A stretch of DNA of 64,000 bases, taken from Spirosoma arboris. Lineage in GTDB: Bacteria; Bacteroidota; Bacteroidia; Cytophagales; Spirosomataceae. Position 1 is the first letter of the stretch. Each line of letters starts with the position of its first letter. The stretch is from NCBI RefSeq assembly GCF_009754945.1, contig NZ_WPIN01000002.1, forward strand, positions 372,001 to 436,000. The letters run 5' to 3'. The notes beneath the pieces are model-generated. The model had not been told where the DNA came from. It was given only the letters and a program-made list of their open reading frames with translations, and did no database searches. The position numbers and the translations under genes were made by a program. This document shows, one piece after another, positions 43,991-52,044 of this stretch.

Positions 43991-45112
43991 ATGAAATTTA
44001 TAGTTTCCTCATCTGTCCTGCTTAAAAACCTTCAACATATAAATGGGGTTGTCGCTACCAACCCCATTGTGCCAATTCTCGAAAACTTCCTGTTTCGCAT
44101 TGAGGATGGGACACTTACCGTAACAGCATCGGATCTGCAAACGACCATGACGACGCAGATTCCGGTTGATGCCAGCGAAAATGGAGCCATTGCCATTCCC
44201 GCCAAATTACTGCTGGATACGCTCCGCAGTTTGCCTGAACAGCCTGTTACTGTAAATATCGATACCGAAACGTTTGGTACCGAAATTCTGACCGACAATG
44301 GTCGCTATAAACTTTCAGGCGAAAATCCGATTGACTTCCCAAAACTGCCGACTGTTAACAAAAATATGTCGGTCGAAATGACGTCAGATGTGTTGCTGAG
44401 CGCTATTAATAACACCGTTTTCGCGACCAGCACTGACGATCTACGTCCAGCTATGACAGGTGTGCTTTTGCAGATAAATGATGAAAATGCCACGTTCGTA
44501 GCTACTGATGGCCACCGACTCATTCGTTACCGACGTACCGACCTTGGTTCATCGGCCAGCACGTCGATCATCATTCCCCGAAAGGCGCTGCAGTTGTTGA
44601 AGGCATCACTGCCTGAGAGCGTGCCTGTCATTGCTGAATTCAGTCAGGCAAACGCGTCGTTCACATTTGGTCCAACCCAGCTGATTTGCCGCCTGATTGA
44701 TGAGCGCTTCCCAGATTACGAAAACGCGATTCCAACAAACAATCCAAACGTGATGACCATTGGCCGTACAGATTTGCTCAACTCACTGAAGCGGATCATG
44801 ATTTACGCCAATCGCACCACGCATCAGATTCGGTTGTCGCTCAAAACGAACTCATTGACGATCTCGGCCGAAGATTTAGACTACTCTAACGAAGCCAACG
44901 AGAAACTCCTTTGCGAGTACGACGGCGATCCGATGGAAATCGGTTTCAACGCCAAGTTGATGTCTGAAGTATTGAGCAACCTGAGTGCTAAAATGATTTC
45001 GCTCGAAATGTCGGCTCCGAACCGCGCGGGCCTGCTCATTCCCGCCGATAAAGAAGAAAACGAAGACATCCTGATGCTGGTAATGCCTGTGATGTTGAAT
45101 ACATACGCTTAA
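43991..45112 (+). CDS. dnaN: DNA polymerase III beta subunit (sliding clamp)
   Basis: A 373-residue clamp loader target that encircles DNA and tethers the replicase. The three-domain repeat is visible; recognisable parts are MKFIVSSSVLLKNLQHINGV, LATDGHRLI-like VATDGHRLIRYR in the second domain, and RLIDERFPDYENAIP in the middle, with the C-terminal DILMLVMPVML ending. The length is normal. dnaA and recF are not adjacent, so this is not a classic origin region. It has its own promoter; an inverted repeat starts six bases after the stop codon. Confidence 0.97.
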   Translation: MKFIVSSSVLLKNLQHINGVVATNPIVPILENFLFRIEDGTLTVTASDLQTTMTTQIPVDASENGAIAIPAKLLLDTLRSLPEQPVTVNIDTETFGTEILTDNGRYKLSGENPIDFPKLPTVNKNMSVEMTSDVLLSAINNTVFATSTDDLRPAMTGVLLQINDENATFVATDGHRLIRYRRTDLGSSASTSIIIPRKALQLLKASLPESVPVIAEFSQANASFTFGPTQLICRLIDERFPDYENAIPTNNPNVMTIGRTDLLNSLKRIMIYANRTTHQIRLSLKTNSLTISAEDLDYSNEANEKLLCEYDGDPMEIGFNAKLMSEVLSNLSAKMISLEMSAPNRAGLLIPADKEENEDILMLVMPVMLNTYA

Positions 45113-45117
45113 GTTAA

Positions 45118-45196
45118 TGAAGAGTGAAGAATGAAAAGTGAAGAATAGACTGCTGCGTCAGCTTTTTATTTTTCACTCTTCATTCTTCACTCTTCA
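45118..45196. repeat. Inverted repeat, GAAGAGTGAAGAATG family
   Basis: Arms 45118-45147 and 45167-45196 pair at 28 of 30 positions. The loop contains TGCGTCAGCT, also found in the loop of the element at 57005-57080, whose arms are different. It lies between the dnaN stop (45112) and the MFS start (45210). Confidence 0.9.
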
Positions 45197-45209
45197 CTTA
45201 TTACTCTTC

Positions 45210-46433
45210 ATGGCTTCCAAACGTACCGCTCCGGCCCTCATTTTCATTTTCATTACGCTTCTGATTGACGTTACGGGATTAGGAATTATTATTCCCGTTT
45301 TTCCGAAACTGATTGAGCAACTCATTCACGGTAACATCAGTCAGGCCGCTAGTTGGGGTGGCTGGCTATCGTTCTCCTATGCCGGGATGCAGTTCCTGTT
45401 CTCTCCTGTATTAGGTGGATTGAGTGATCGCTTCGGGCGTCGGCCGGTGCTGCTGTTTTCGTTATTTGGGTTTGGCGTCGATTACGTATTCCAGGGTTTT
45501 GCACCAACCATCGAATGGCTGTTTGTCGGACGGCTCATTGCGGGTATTACCGGAGCCAGCTTCACAACTGCCACCGCTTACATTGCCGACATTAGCACAC
45601 CCGAAAAAAGAGCTCAGAATTTTGGCTTAGTCGGCGCTGCATTTGGTGTGGGATTCATTCTGGGGCCAGCCCTCGGCGGATTTTTAGGGCAATATGGTGC
45701 TCGTGTACCGTTTTTCGTAGCAGCGGGATTAACGATGATTAATTTCCTGTATGGCTTCTTTATCCTCCCCGAATCACTTGCTCCCGAGCACCGTCGTCCT
45801 TTCGATTGGCGACGCGCTAACCCAGTTGGCTCATTGATGCGCCTAGGCAAATATCCCGTTATTCTGGGGCTGGTCGCTTCATTAGTATTGATTTACATCG
45901 CCGGATTCGCCGTGCAGGGAACCTGGACGTTCTACACCATGGAGAAGTTCAAGTGGGATGAAAAGACCGTTGGCTTGTCGCTGGCGACCATTGGCTTATC
46001 CTTTGCCATTGTACAGGGCGGCCTTAGCCGTGTGCTCATTCCCAAATTAGGTCAGGAGCGTTCGGTGTATGTCGGTATGATGTTCAGTGCTATTGGTTTC
46101 GCCTTATTTGGTCTCGCCAACCAAAGCTGGATGATGTTTGCCTTCATGATCGTTTACGCATTAGGCGGTATTGCCGGGCCATCTATCCAGGGAATTATCT
46201 CGAATCAGGTTCCGGCAAATGAGCAAGGTGAACTACAGGGTGCACTAACTAGTCTGACCAGCACGACGTCTATTTTCGGGCCGCTCATTATGGCCAATCT
46301 GTTTTCGTTTTTCACATCTCCGGCAGCACCTGTTTATCTGCCTGGAGCACCATTCTTTTTAGCTTCGTTACTGATCATCATTAGCGCTACGTTAGTGGGT
46401 CGTGGGTTGAAACGGCAGACGGTGGCGGATTGA
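45210..46433 (+). CDS. MFS transporter, TetA-like (TCR/Tet family)
   Basis: A 407-residue transporter with 12 TM helices. The family marks are [19 protein letters not shown] in TM1 and the motif A loop [14 protein letters not shown] between TM2 and TM3; the second half has [20 protein letters not shown], as in tetracycline-efflux-type pumps. The substrate is unknown; such chromosomal members are often broad or unassigned exporters. A longer frame beginning at 45138 would start inside the upstream inverted repeat, so the ATG 13 bases after that repeat is chosen. Confidence 0.9.
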   Translation: MASKRTAPALIFIFITLLIDVTGLGIIIPVFPKLIEQLIHGNISQAASWGGWLSFSYAGMQFLFSPVLGGLSDRFGRRPVLLFSLFGFGVDYVFQGFAPTIEWLFVGRLIAGITGASFTTATAYIADISTPEKRAQNFGLVGAAFGVGFILGPALGGFLGQYGARVPFFVAAGLTMINFLYGFFILPESLAPEHRRPFDWRRANPVGSLMRLGKYPVILGLVASLVLIYIAGFAVQGTWTFYTMEKFKWDEKTVGLSLATIGLSFAIVQGGLSRVLIPKLGQERSVYVGMMFSAIGFALFGLANQSWMMFAFMIVYALGGIAGPSIQGIISNQVPANEQGELQGALTSLTSTTSIFGPLIMANLFSFFTSPAAPVYLPGAPFFLASLLIIISATLVGRGLKRQTVAD

Positions 46434-46435
46434 TT

Positions 46436-46741
46436 TTATACCCACCCCAACCAGCCCAGACCAAAGCTTACAGCATTGCACGTAAAACCAATCAGCAGAC
46501 TATAGGCCCAGGAGGTCTTCCAAAGTGAACGTACCCAAAAGCCCTCCACTACTGCTACAAGTAGTTCAAGCAGGAAGATATTGCCGCCGAAATTGTACCA
46601 GTAATAGACCAGAAATGTCCAGGTTGAAGCGCTGATTAATAGTCCCAGCCACAAGATATTAATAGGTCGATCTATTTTCCACAGGAACAGAAATAGAATC
46701 GGTATTTCAATCAGCCAGGTTTTCAGAAGATTTATCCACAT
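46436..46741 (-). CDS. Small multi-spanning membrane protein, unknown
   Basis: A 101-residue protein with about three or four TM helices (WLIEIPILFLFLW, INILWLGLLISASTWTFLVYYW, IFLLELLVAVVEGFWV, YSLLIGFTCNAVSFGLGWLGW). I do not recognise the family. It begins with MWINLLKTW; an ATG 20 codons earlier would run into the next small gene. It is the last gene of a run that starts with an MFS transporter and includes a 58-residue membrane protein (gap 25 bp). It is convergent with the TetA-like gene, with two bases between the stops. Confidence 0.7.
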   Translation of the reverse strand: MWINLLKTWLIEIPILFLFLWKIDRPINILWLGLLISASTWTFLVYYWYNFGGNIFLLELLVAVVEGFWVRSLWKTSWAYSLLIGFTCNAVSFGLGWLGWV

Positions 46742-46766
46742 ACTAACGACAGGAATAGGCTCTCTT

Positions 46767-46943
46767 TTACATCTGCTTCCGCTTACGAACCCGACGTACA
46801 ATCAGCAAAACAACTACCGCAACAACGCCGATAATCAGGGTATAATCTAATGAAGGATTACCTGTTGGCGCAGTACTCACTACGTCAGTAAGTGAACGAG
46901 AGGAATTAAGGGGCAGCAATAGGACAAGCGCATATTTTTTCAT
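46767..46943 (-). CDS. 58-residue membrane protein (not previously listed size class)
   Basis: A short open frame read directly from the sequence: it starts MKKYALVLLLPLNSSRS, continues LTDVVSTAPTGNPS, has one long hydrophobic helix (YTLIIGVVAVVVLLIV, about 34-49) and ends in a strongly basic tail, RRVRKRKQM. The N terminus looks like a signal peptide and the C terminus like a stop-transfer anchor, leaving perhaps 15 residues outside. The tripartite end (polar, TM, basic) recalls sorting signals, but no sortase or exosortase is nearby. It lies between the MFS gene (42 bp upstream) and a small membrane protein gene (25 bp downstream) on the same strand. Function unknown. Confidence 0.65.
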   Translation of the reverse strand: MKKYALVLLLPLNSSRSLTDVVSTAPTGNPSLDYTLIIGVVAVVVLLIVRRVRKRKQM

Positions 46944-46985
46944 GGCAGTAGATATTAAGGTTTATAAATAGCTTTATTTTCAGGA

Positions 46986-48068
46986 TTACTTATGCAATGT
47001 TGATTGTTGTGTAGCGCCTGACCAGAACAAATAGTACAAACCCCAGGTCAGCATGCCTAACAGAATCAGTTGATAGAACAGTGGGAAATAAGCGTCTAGC
47101 GGAACAAACGAGATTAATCCGCCCAACGCGATCGCCAGCCCAAAAGTCGCACCACTTACAGCAGCAGGCATGGTCGGTAAAAGTCGTTGCAAGGCAACCA
47201 CACTAATGGGCGTCAGCGACTGCAGTAAGCCCGTTCCCAGAAGCAACCAGAACAATTTTCGATGGCCCCACGCTAATGAAGGGATCGCAATGCTCAACGC
47301 CACAAGGGCATATACTTTCCAAGGAATGCGGTCAGTCAACCAGCCACCAATGAGTTTTCCAATCATAGCTGCCATTGCCATATAAATAAGCCAATCATAT
47401 TGTTTGACATAGAGCAGCTGGACAACATTCCACACGGCCGACCGAAGGGCAATAGCGACCAATAATAAAATCATCAGGTAATCATGGTTATCAAGGTGGT
47501 GGTTCTTAGTAACGAACTCCTGCTTTTGAGCAAGCGGGAAATTAGCCTTTAGCAATCCAAGAAGTAATGCGATTAGACCGGTCATTAATCCAAAGCCGAC
47601 ACCATACCAATGCATTGTACCGGCCCATCCACCCAGTGCCAAACCCATTACCCCAAAGGCGGAGAAGATACCTGTATAGTATGATTTTCCGGGAAAACTG
47701 ACAAGCGTTACTGCTCCACCCGATACATGAAAAATAGCCGAACTTATACCCGCTATGACAATGGCAACCCAGAAAAACTGGAAGCATAAAAGTCCTAAAG
47801 CCAATACCATTCCCAGTAAAGACAATACGGCAGGTTTACGATAATGCCCGATGCGATCTAACCAGATTCCGGCAGGCAATTGACCACCGAAGGCCAACAG
47901 ATTATAGATCATCACAGCACTCCCAATCTGAACAAAGCTAGCATTATGCGACAAATTGCCGATCAAATAGCCAGCTGCAGCATCGGAAAATCCGTGACCA
48001 ATACCTAAACCCAATACGGTAGCCTGGTATCTTGATTTCCAGATAGATACACTGATCATTGTGTTCAT
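46986..48068 (-). CDS. MFS transporter
   Basis: A 360-residue transporter with about 10-12 TM helices. Recognisable parts are HGFSDAAAGYLIGNLSH in TM1 and the motif A-like loop GGQLPAGIWLDRIGHYRKP. It is shorter than the usual 400 residues, and the loop between the two halves is small (LAQKQEFVTKNHHLDNHDY). The substrate is unknown. Two small membrane-protein genes follow on the same strand, which may form one transcript with it. A weak GACCTTTG box lies about 35 bp before the start codon. Confidence 0.87.
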   Translation of the reverse strand: MNTMISVSIWKSRYQATVLGLGIGHGFSDAAAGYLIGNLSHNASFVQIGSAVMIYNLLAFGGQLPAGIWLDRIGHYRKPAVLSLLGMVLALGLLCFQFFWVAIVIAGISSAIFHVSGGAVTLVSFPGKSYYTGIFSAFGVMGLALGGWAGTMHWYGVGFGLMTGLIALLLGLLKANFPLAQKQEFVTKNHHLDNHDYLMILLLVAIALRSAVWNVVQLLYVKQYDWLIYMAMAAMIGKLIGGWLTDRIPWKVYALVALSIAIPSLAWGHRKLFWLLLGTGLLQSLTPISVVALQRLLPTMPAAVSGATFGLAIALGGLISFVPLDAYFPLFYQLILLGMLTWGLYYLFWSGATQQSTLHK

Positions 48069-48176
48069 TTTTGCCAGTTGCTATATGTGAAGCGAACATA
48101 ACAAAGGTCGAACAGAGGAAACAATTTTGAAATCAGGGAAAACCTATATTTTGAGGCAGAGAAACCTGTAGTTTTT

Positions 48177-48285
48177 TATTTTCTGTCATGGCTCCAGCGG
48201 TTGTCATTTCGACGTCAGGAGAAATCTCAAGCTTGACTAATAAGAAACTTGAGATTTCTCCTGACGTCGAAATGACAGGAATAAG
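48177..48285. repeat. Inverted repeat, GTCAT(C/T)TCGACG family, copy 2
   Basis: Arms 48202-48231 and 48248-48277 pair perfectly over 30 bp. Outer TTATTTTCTGTCAT (48177-48190) can pair with ATGACAGGAATAA at the right end, but is separated from the left arm by an 18-bp segment bordered by GTCAT repeats, as if a small insertion split the arm. Same family as 10148-10225. Confidence 0.9.
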
Positions 48286-48311
48286 CTATTGTATCCTTCA
48301 ATAGCCGCACG

Positions 48312-49823
48312 CTACGATTCCTTTTTAAACTCCAGCCCGTCAAAAATCAGTGTGTCGACTTTTCCTGATATACCCAGAATGAAACGGGCTCTGGCTTTTC
48401 CGTACCAGGCTTTTTTATAAGGGCCGTAAAATGTATCATAATGCCAGTGCGCTAGGTTGGCATTCAGGCTATTATCATTCACATTAATAACTAGTTGATT
48501 GCCCTGAACACTTACTTCTGCCCGACCATATAAAGGGCTGGTATACTTTCCGGCATAGGCTGTTAGCGGCAATGAAGGCGACGTATTGAGTACTCGCTTG
48601 TCAATAAATGCTTTTTCTGCCTTTTTGCCTTGCTCTTTTAAGCCATCATATAGCTTCTTAAACTCGGTACTCCAGTCACGATTACCGCCTAGTGCAAACC
48701 AGTCGAAGGTTTTATAAACAAGGGCGTGGCGAACTTCGGCATGGTCGTAATTCCCGAATACATAGACACCCAATTTCTCGTCGGGCAATTGGGCAGTGAT
48801 GGCCGTAAGGCCCGAAAGACTACCCGTATGAAAATTCACTTTATGACCTTTGTAATCATGCTGATACCAACCCAAGCCATAGGTTCGCCAGTTGGGTTTC
48901 AGGATTTGCATAGTCGGATATTCGTCTTCCGGAAAAAACGTTTGTGGCGTAAACATTTCAGCCCAGGTTTCGGGCTTTAGCAAACGACCACCGTTGTATT
49001 TACTACTGTCGAGCATACAGATAACCCACTTGCTGATGTCATCAGCCGACGACCAAACTGCACCCGCAGAGCCTATTTCGCTATCGGCACCATACTCAAT
49101 CACTCTTATCGTATCGTTGATATTAAAGTGCGGTTTGGTCAGGTTATCGTCTTTGATATAGCCGCGCTTGGGAGCTGTCCGATCCATTCCCAGGGGTGTA
49201 AAGATGCGCTCTTTCAGAAACTCAGCCCAGGTCTTTCCGGCAATCCGTTCGATTACGCGTCCGGCTGCGGAGTAAAACGTGTTCTGATAGGCAAACCCAG
49301 CCCGGAATGGATAGCTTGGTTTCACCATTTCCATACGCCGAAACATCTCATTGGCCGAGATTGTCATGGCTCCGGTCATAAAATCGGTGCTGCCAATACC
49401 GGTATCGTGAATGAGTAAATCACGAATTTTCAGTTCGCGGGTTACGTAAGGATCGTAGAGTTGCAGCTCAGGTAAGTACTTCGAAACGGGATCGTTCCAG
49501 GCGAGTTTTCCTTCATCGACCAACATACCCATCAAGGCAACGGTCATCGCCTTCGTTGTCGAAGCGCAGGCAAATAAGGTCTGGGTATCAACGGGATCGG
49601 GTTGGTCGGACGCGACCCCGGCTACCTCACGCACACCGTATCCTTTCTTAAAAAGAACCTTATTGTCTTTGACGACGGTGATCGATAAACCGGGCACATT
49701 CCATTGCTTACGAGCAGCTTCGACATAGGCATCGAATTCCTGAATTTGTTTGGGGGAAATTTGCTTTTGGGCAGAGGCAGTAATGGAGGCAAGCGCAAGA
49801 AGAAGTATAATTATTTTTCTCAT
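48312..49823 (-). CDS. Serine hydrolase, class C beta-lactamase fold
   Basis: A 503-residue exported enzyme. The signal peptide is MRKIIILLLALASITASAQ; an upstream ATG (49877) would bury it. The active-site SxxK is in ACASTTKAM (Ser88 and Lys91), the tyrosine motif in FAYQNTFYSAAG and the third motif in FHTGSLSGLT (HxG). The C-terminal 100 residues (SLPLTAYAGKYTSPLYGRAEV...) are a DUF3471-type beta domain, which is found in esterases and peptidases of this fold. True beta-lactamase activity is unlikely; the substrate is probably a peptide or ester. It stands alone between repeat-rich gaps. Confidence 0.9.
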   Translation of the reverse strand: MRKIIILLLALASITASAQKQISPKQIQEFDAYVEAARKQWNVPGLSITVVKDNKVLFKKGYGVREVAGVASDQPDPVDTQTLFACASTTKAMTVALMGMLVDEGKLAWNDPVSKYLPELQLYDPYVTRELKIRDLLIHDTGIGSTDFMTGAMTISANEMFRRMEMVKPSYPFRAGFAYQNTFYSAAGRVIERIAGKTWAEFLKERIFTPLGMDRTAPKRGYIKDDNLTKPHFNINDTIRVIEYGADSEIGSAGAVWSSADDISKWVICMLDSSKYNGGRLLKPETWAEMFTPQTFFPEDEYPTMQILKPNWRTYGLGWYQHDYKGHKVNFHTGSLSGLTAITAQLPDEKLGVYVFGNYDHAEVRHALVYKTFDWFALGGNRDWSTEFKKLYDGLKEQGKKAEKAFIDKRVLNTSPSLPLTAYAGKYTSPLYGRAEVSVQGNQLVINVNDNSLNANLAHWHYDTFYGPYKKAWYGKARARFILGISGKVDTLIFDGLEFKKES

Positions 49824-49886
49824 ATAGGCGTATAAGTATCGTATGCTAAGTTCAATGTACGAACAAGTCAACTTCACTCAGAAACG

Positions 49887-49938
49887 ATTACAGGATTTAC
49901 TGGACATCTCCTAGAAAATATCCCGTAAATCCTGTAAT
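49887..49938. repeat. Inverted repeat (ATTACAGGATTTAC)
   Basis: A perfect 14-bp pairing, 49887-49900 with 49925-49938, in the 317-bp gap between the serine hydrolase and YceI genes. A second, unrelated element follows at 50031-50110; the 90 bp between them hold nothing I can assign. Confidence 0.75.
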
Positions 49939-50030
49939 TCTGTCGAAAAAGCCAACCTTGTTCTGCATTAATTTTAAGCGCACATCAAACCTCTCGCCTG
50001 ACAAATAATCACGTAAATTGAGATTAACCT

Positions 50031-50110
50031 GGTGTGTGACCCCAATGGGGTCAAAAGTTTATAGTAAGATTATCGATGCTATAAACATCTGACCCCATTG
50101 GGGTCACACC
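50031..50110. repeat. Twin-hairpin inverted repeat (TGACCCC family)
   Basis: Arms 50031-50053 and 50090-50110 pair except for a two-base bulge. Each arm is also a hairpin: TGACCCC-AAT-GGGGTCA on the left and TGACCCC-ATT-GGGGTCA on the right, again with complementary loops. GTTTATAG (50057-50064) pairs with CTATAAAC (50079-50086) inside. It lies 30 bp after the stop codon of the YceI gene. Confidence 0.88.
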
Positions 50111-50140
50111 CTATATCGTTCAATGTAATTCTCCTTACTT

Positions 50141-50701
50141 CTACAAACCAAACACTACATCGAATTTAAGCGTCATTGCATCCTCGGTCTTTAGACCCAT
50201 CAAAGAGGGCCGCTCAATATTATGGTCGGTCATACTAACCGGAAACTCGCCTGTCAATGTCATTTTACCACCGGCGTCTTTACGAGTAGCTTCTAAGGTA
50301 ATGGGCTTGGCAACACCATGAAATGTTAGCGTACCTTTAGCGGTCAATGTACCATTTTCACCCGCTTTAATATCCGAACTTACGAATGTGACGTTTGGGT
50401 ATTTCAGCCCTTCCAGTACTTCCATTGCGTGCGAATCACGGTTGTTATTGTCGCTATCGAATGATGATACCTTTATGGAAACAGCCACATTTTCGGGCTG
50501 TTTGGTCTCGTCATTGTAGATGATTGCACAGTTTACATCTTTACTCACCCCTTCCCACTTATGCAGCGGATGCTTGGCCGAATAGGTGACCGTCGATAAG
50601 GCTTTATCAGCCATAATCTTGCGCTTGGCCATCGGTGCCGAACTAAAGGCAAACAGAATCCCAATGGCTAACAAATAGCCATACTTAAGCGTGTATTTCA
50701 T
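50141..50701 (-). CDS. YceI-family periplasmic protein
   Basis: A 186-residue exported protein. After the signal peptide comes the YceI lipocalin-like barrel: ALSTVTYSAKHPLHKWEG at the start, then DSHAMEVLEGLKYPNVTFVS, GTLTFHGVAKPITLEAT and the C-terminal FDVVFGL. YceI proteins bind isoprenoid or other hydrophobic ligands in the periplasm. It is the last gene of a three-gene operon with a b561-like membrane protein (four-base gap) and a Rieske protein. In Escherichia coli yceI sits beside the cytochrome b561 gene yceJ, so the linkage fits. Confidence 0.93.
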   Translation of the reverse strand: MKYTLKYGYLLAIGILFAFSSAPMAKRKIMADKALSTVTYSAKHPLHKWEGVSKDVNCAIIYNDETKQPENVAVSIKVSSFDSDNNNRDSHAMEVLEGLKYPNVTFVSSDIKAGENGTLTAKGTLTFHGVAKPITLEATRKDAGGKMTLTGEFPVSMTDHNIERPSLMGLKTEDAMTLKFDVVFGL

Positions 50702-50705
50702 GGTC

Positions 50706-51389
50706 TTAGAACGTTAAGGAAAGTATCGAAGCCGCATAGGCTCCAAACGTTGTGTAAGCAGCTGCCCGGTGTATGGGCTTCAGGTCCGGATTGTTATCAA
50801 TCATATGGGCCAGAATATTGGTGGCTACCATTCCCGTCAAGTGAACAATTGCCAGATACTTATGCAGTTTAATAGACGTAAAGCCTTTTTTTGCTCCCAC
50901 CACAGGTGGAGGTGCTGTGAGCGACAGAAGTAGCGTAGTACCGTAAGTAATGTTGATAAACGTAGCCGATCGTTCGTGCCACTTCTTCGTATCCAGATAA
51001 TCCTGCCCTTTGGCGTTATAGAGTTTCGCGCCAAGCAGCCCCTGAGCAACAAAGCCTGCTAAGGTTACAAAGCCCCCAATTTGGTGCGCTACAAGCATAG
51101 TACGACGCACTTTCAGTTCGTGCACACGCCCTTCAGATGTCAGTGGAGCAATATTTGTAGTTCGCAGTAAGCCTTTGGGGCCCCAGAACACCCGTTGTGT
51201 AAAAATCATTTTGTGGGGCAACAACGGTTGCGATTCGGTCGAATCCGTAAGGCCAGCCAACAAGTCAGTAGCCGAGGCATCGGTTTTCGCTGGCGCAATA
51301 ACTGTATCCCGACGAATAGCCGTCGAATCCTGGGCTCGGAGCCCTCCTATCCCGAGCCACAGGAGCACGGCAAAATGAATATACTTCAT
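50706..51389 (-). CDS. Multi-spanning membrane protein, cytochrome b561-like
   Basis: A 227-residue protein. A signal peptide and a polar region (about 20-95) precede four TM helices with histidines near their ends: MLVAHQIGGFVTLAGF, KKWHERSATFINITYG, IKLHKYLAIVHLTGMVATNILAH and PIHRAAAYTTFGAY. This His spacing suggests haem b ligation as in four-helix b561-type cytochromes, though I have not matched a named family. It lies between a Rieske protein gene (17-bp gap) and a YceI gene (four-base gap), so I infer membrane electron transfer linked to the Rieske protein. Confidence 0.7.
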   Translation of the reverse strand: MKYIHFAVLLWLGIGGLRAQDSTAIRRDTVIAPAKTDASATDLLAGLTDSTESQPLLPHKMIFTQRVFWGPKGLLRTTNIAPLTSEGRVHELKVRRTMLVAHQIGGFVTLAGFVAQGLLGAKLYNAKGQDYLDTKKWHERSATFINITYGTTLLLSLTAPPPVVGAKKGFTSIKLHKYLAIVHLTGMVATNILAHMIDNNPDLKPIHRAAAYTTFGAYAASILSLTF

Positions 51390-51406
51390 CGAGCAAAATT
51401 TAGTTG

Positions 51407-51991
51407 TTAGGCAGTTATCGTAAGTTTAGTACTATCTGTACTAAGCGAAGTCCTATAGACTTTCATGGCAGCCTGACCTGATTCAGCAGCTACTTTCACG
51501 CTGCCATCGGTACGAAATTCTGAACCATGTGCATCGCATAAAAAATCATCGTCTGCAAGCTGATAAGAGACCCGATCATTCTGCTGATGGGTGCAAAGGC
51601 GTTGAAGCGCTACGTAACCATTTGCTTTCGTATCAGCAATAAGCACATCGCCCACCTTTAACGTGTTGCCTACTGTTTTGAGTGCTGTAAAATCTGCATT
51701 GGTCAAATCAATCGTAAAACTGATGGCTCCTTTGCTCGTTTGTGTATTGCCTGTTAAGCCACTGCTGGTCGTAGGCACTGTGGTTACTGTTCCCGAGGTT
51801 ACCACGCCAGTTTCTGTACTAGTGCTAGGCGTAGGGTCATTACTGCTACTTTTTGAGCATGCCGTTAAGCCTGTTCCCATGCAGTAAAATGCCATCAGGG
51901 TTGCGCTACTTAGGCCGAGACTCCGAATAAATTCTCCGCGATTCATTTGGTCGGTCATTGGATTGCTTTTCATTTGGTTGTTCGTTTTCAT
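51407..51991 (-). CDS. Rieske (2Fe-2S) protein, membrane-anchored
   Basis: A 194-residue protein. The N terminus has a signal with a possible lipobox (GLTAC, Cys45) preceded by RGEFIRSLGLSSATLMAF; a Ser/Thr-rich linker (about 48-88) leads to a Rieske domain. Both iron-sulfur motifs are present: CTH at 133-135 and CDAH at 152-155, separated by 16 residues, shorter than in arene dioxygenases. A linked disulfide pair as in bc1 Rieske proteins is not present. It is the first gene of the operon with the b561-like and YceI genes. Confidence 0.9.
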   Translation of the reverse strand: MKTNNQMKSNPMTDQMNRGEFIRSLGLSSATLMAFYCMGTGLTACSKSSSNDPTPSTSTETGVVTSGTVTTVPTTSSGLTGNTQTSKGAISFTIDLTNADFTALKTVGNTLKVGDVLIADTKANGYVALQRLCTHQQNDRVSYQLADDDFLCDAHGSEFRTDGSVKVAAESGQAAMKVYRTSLSTDSTKLTITA

Positions 51992-52044
51992 GTAGTTACA
52001 TTAATTAATAGCCTCCTGTAGACTACCATTCGTAAACGTGTTTT

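Noticed and set aside
43943..43991. dnaN region as a replication origin
   Set aside because: No dnaA gene, DnaA-box cluster or AT-rich unwinding region is visible next to dnaN.
45138..45209. Upstream ATG for the TetA-like transporter
   Set aside because: The added 24 residues come from the inverted repeat and do not resemble the start of the transporter family.
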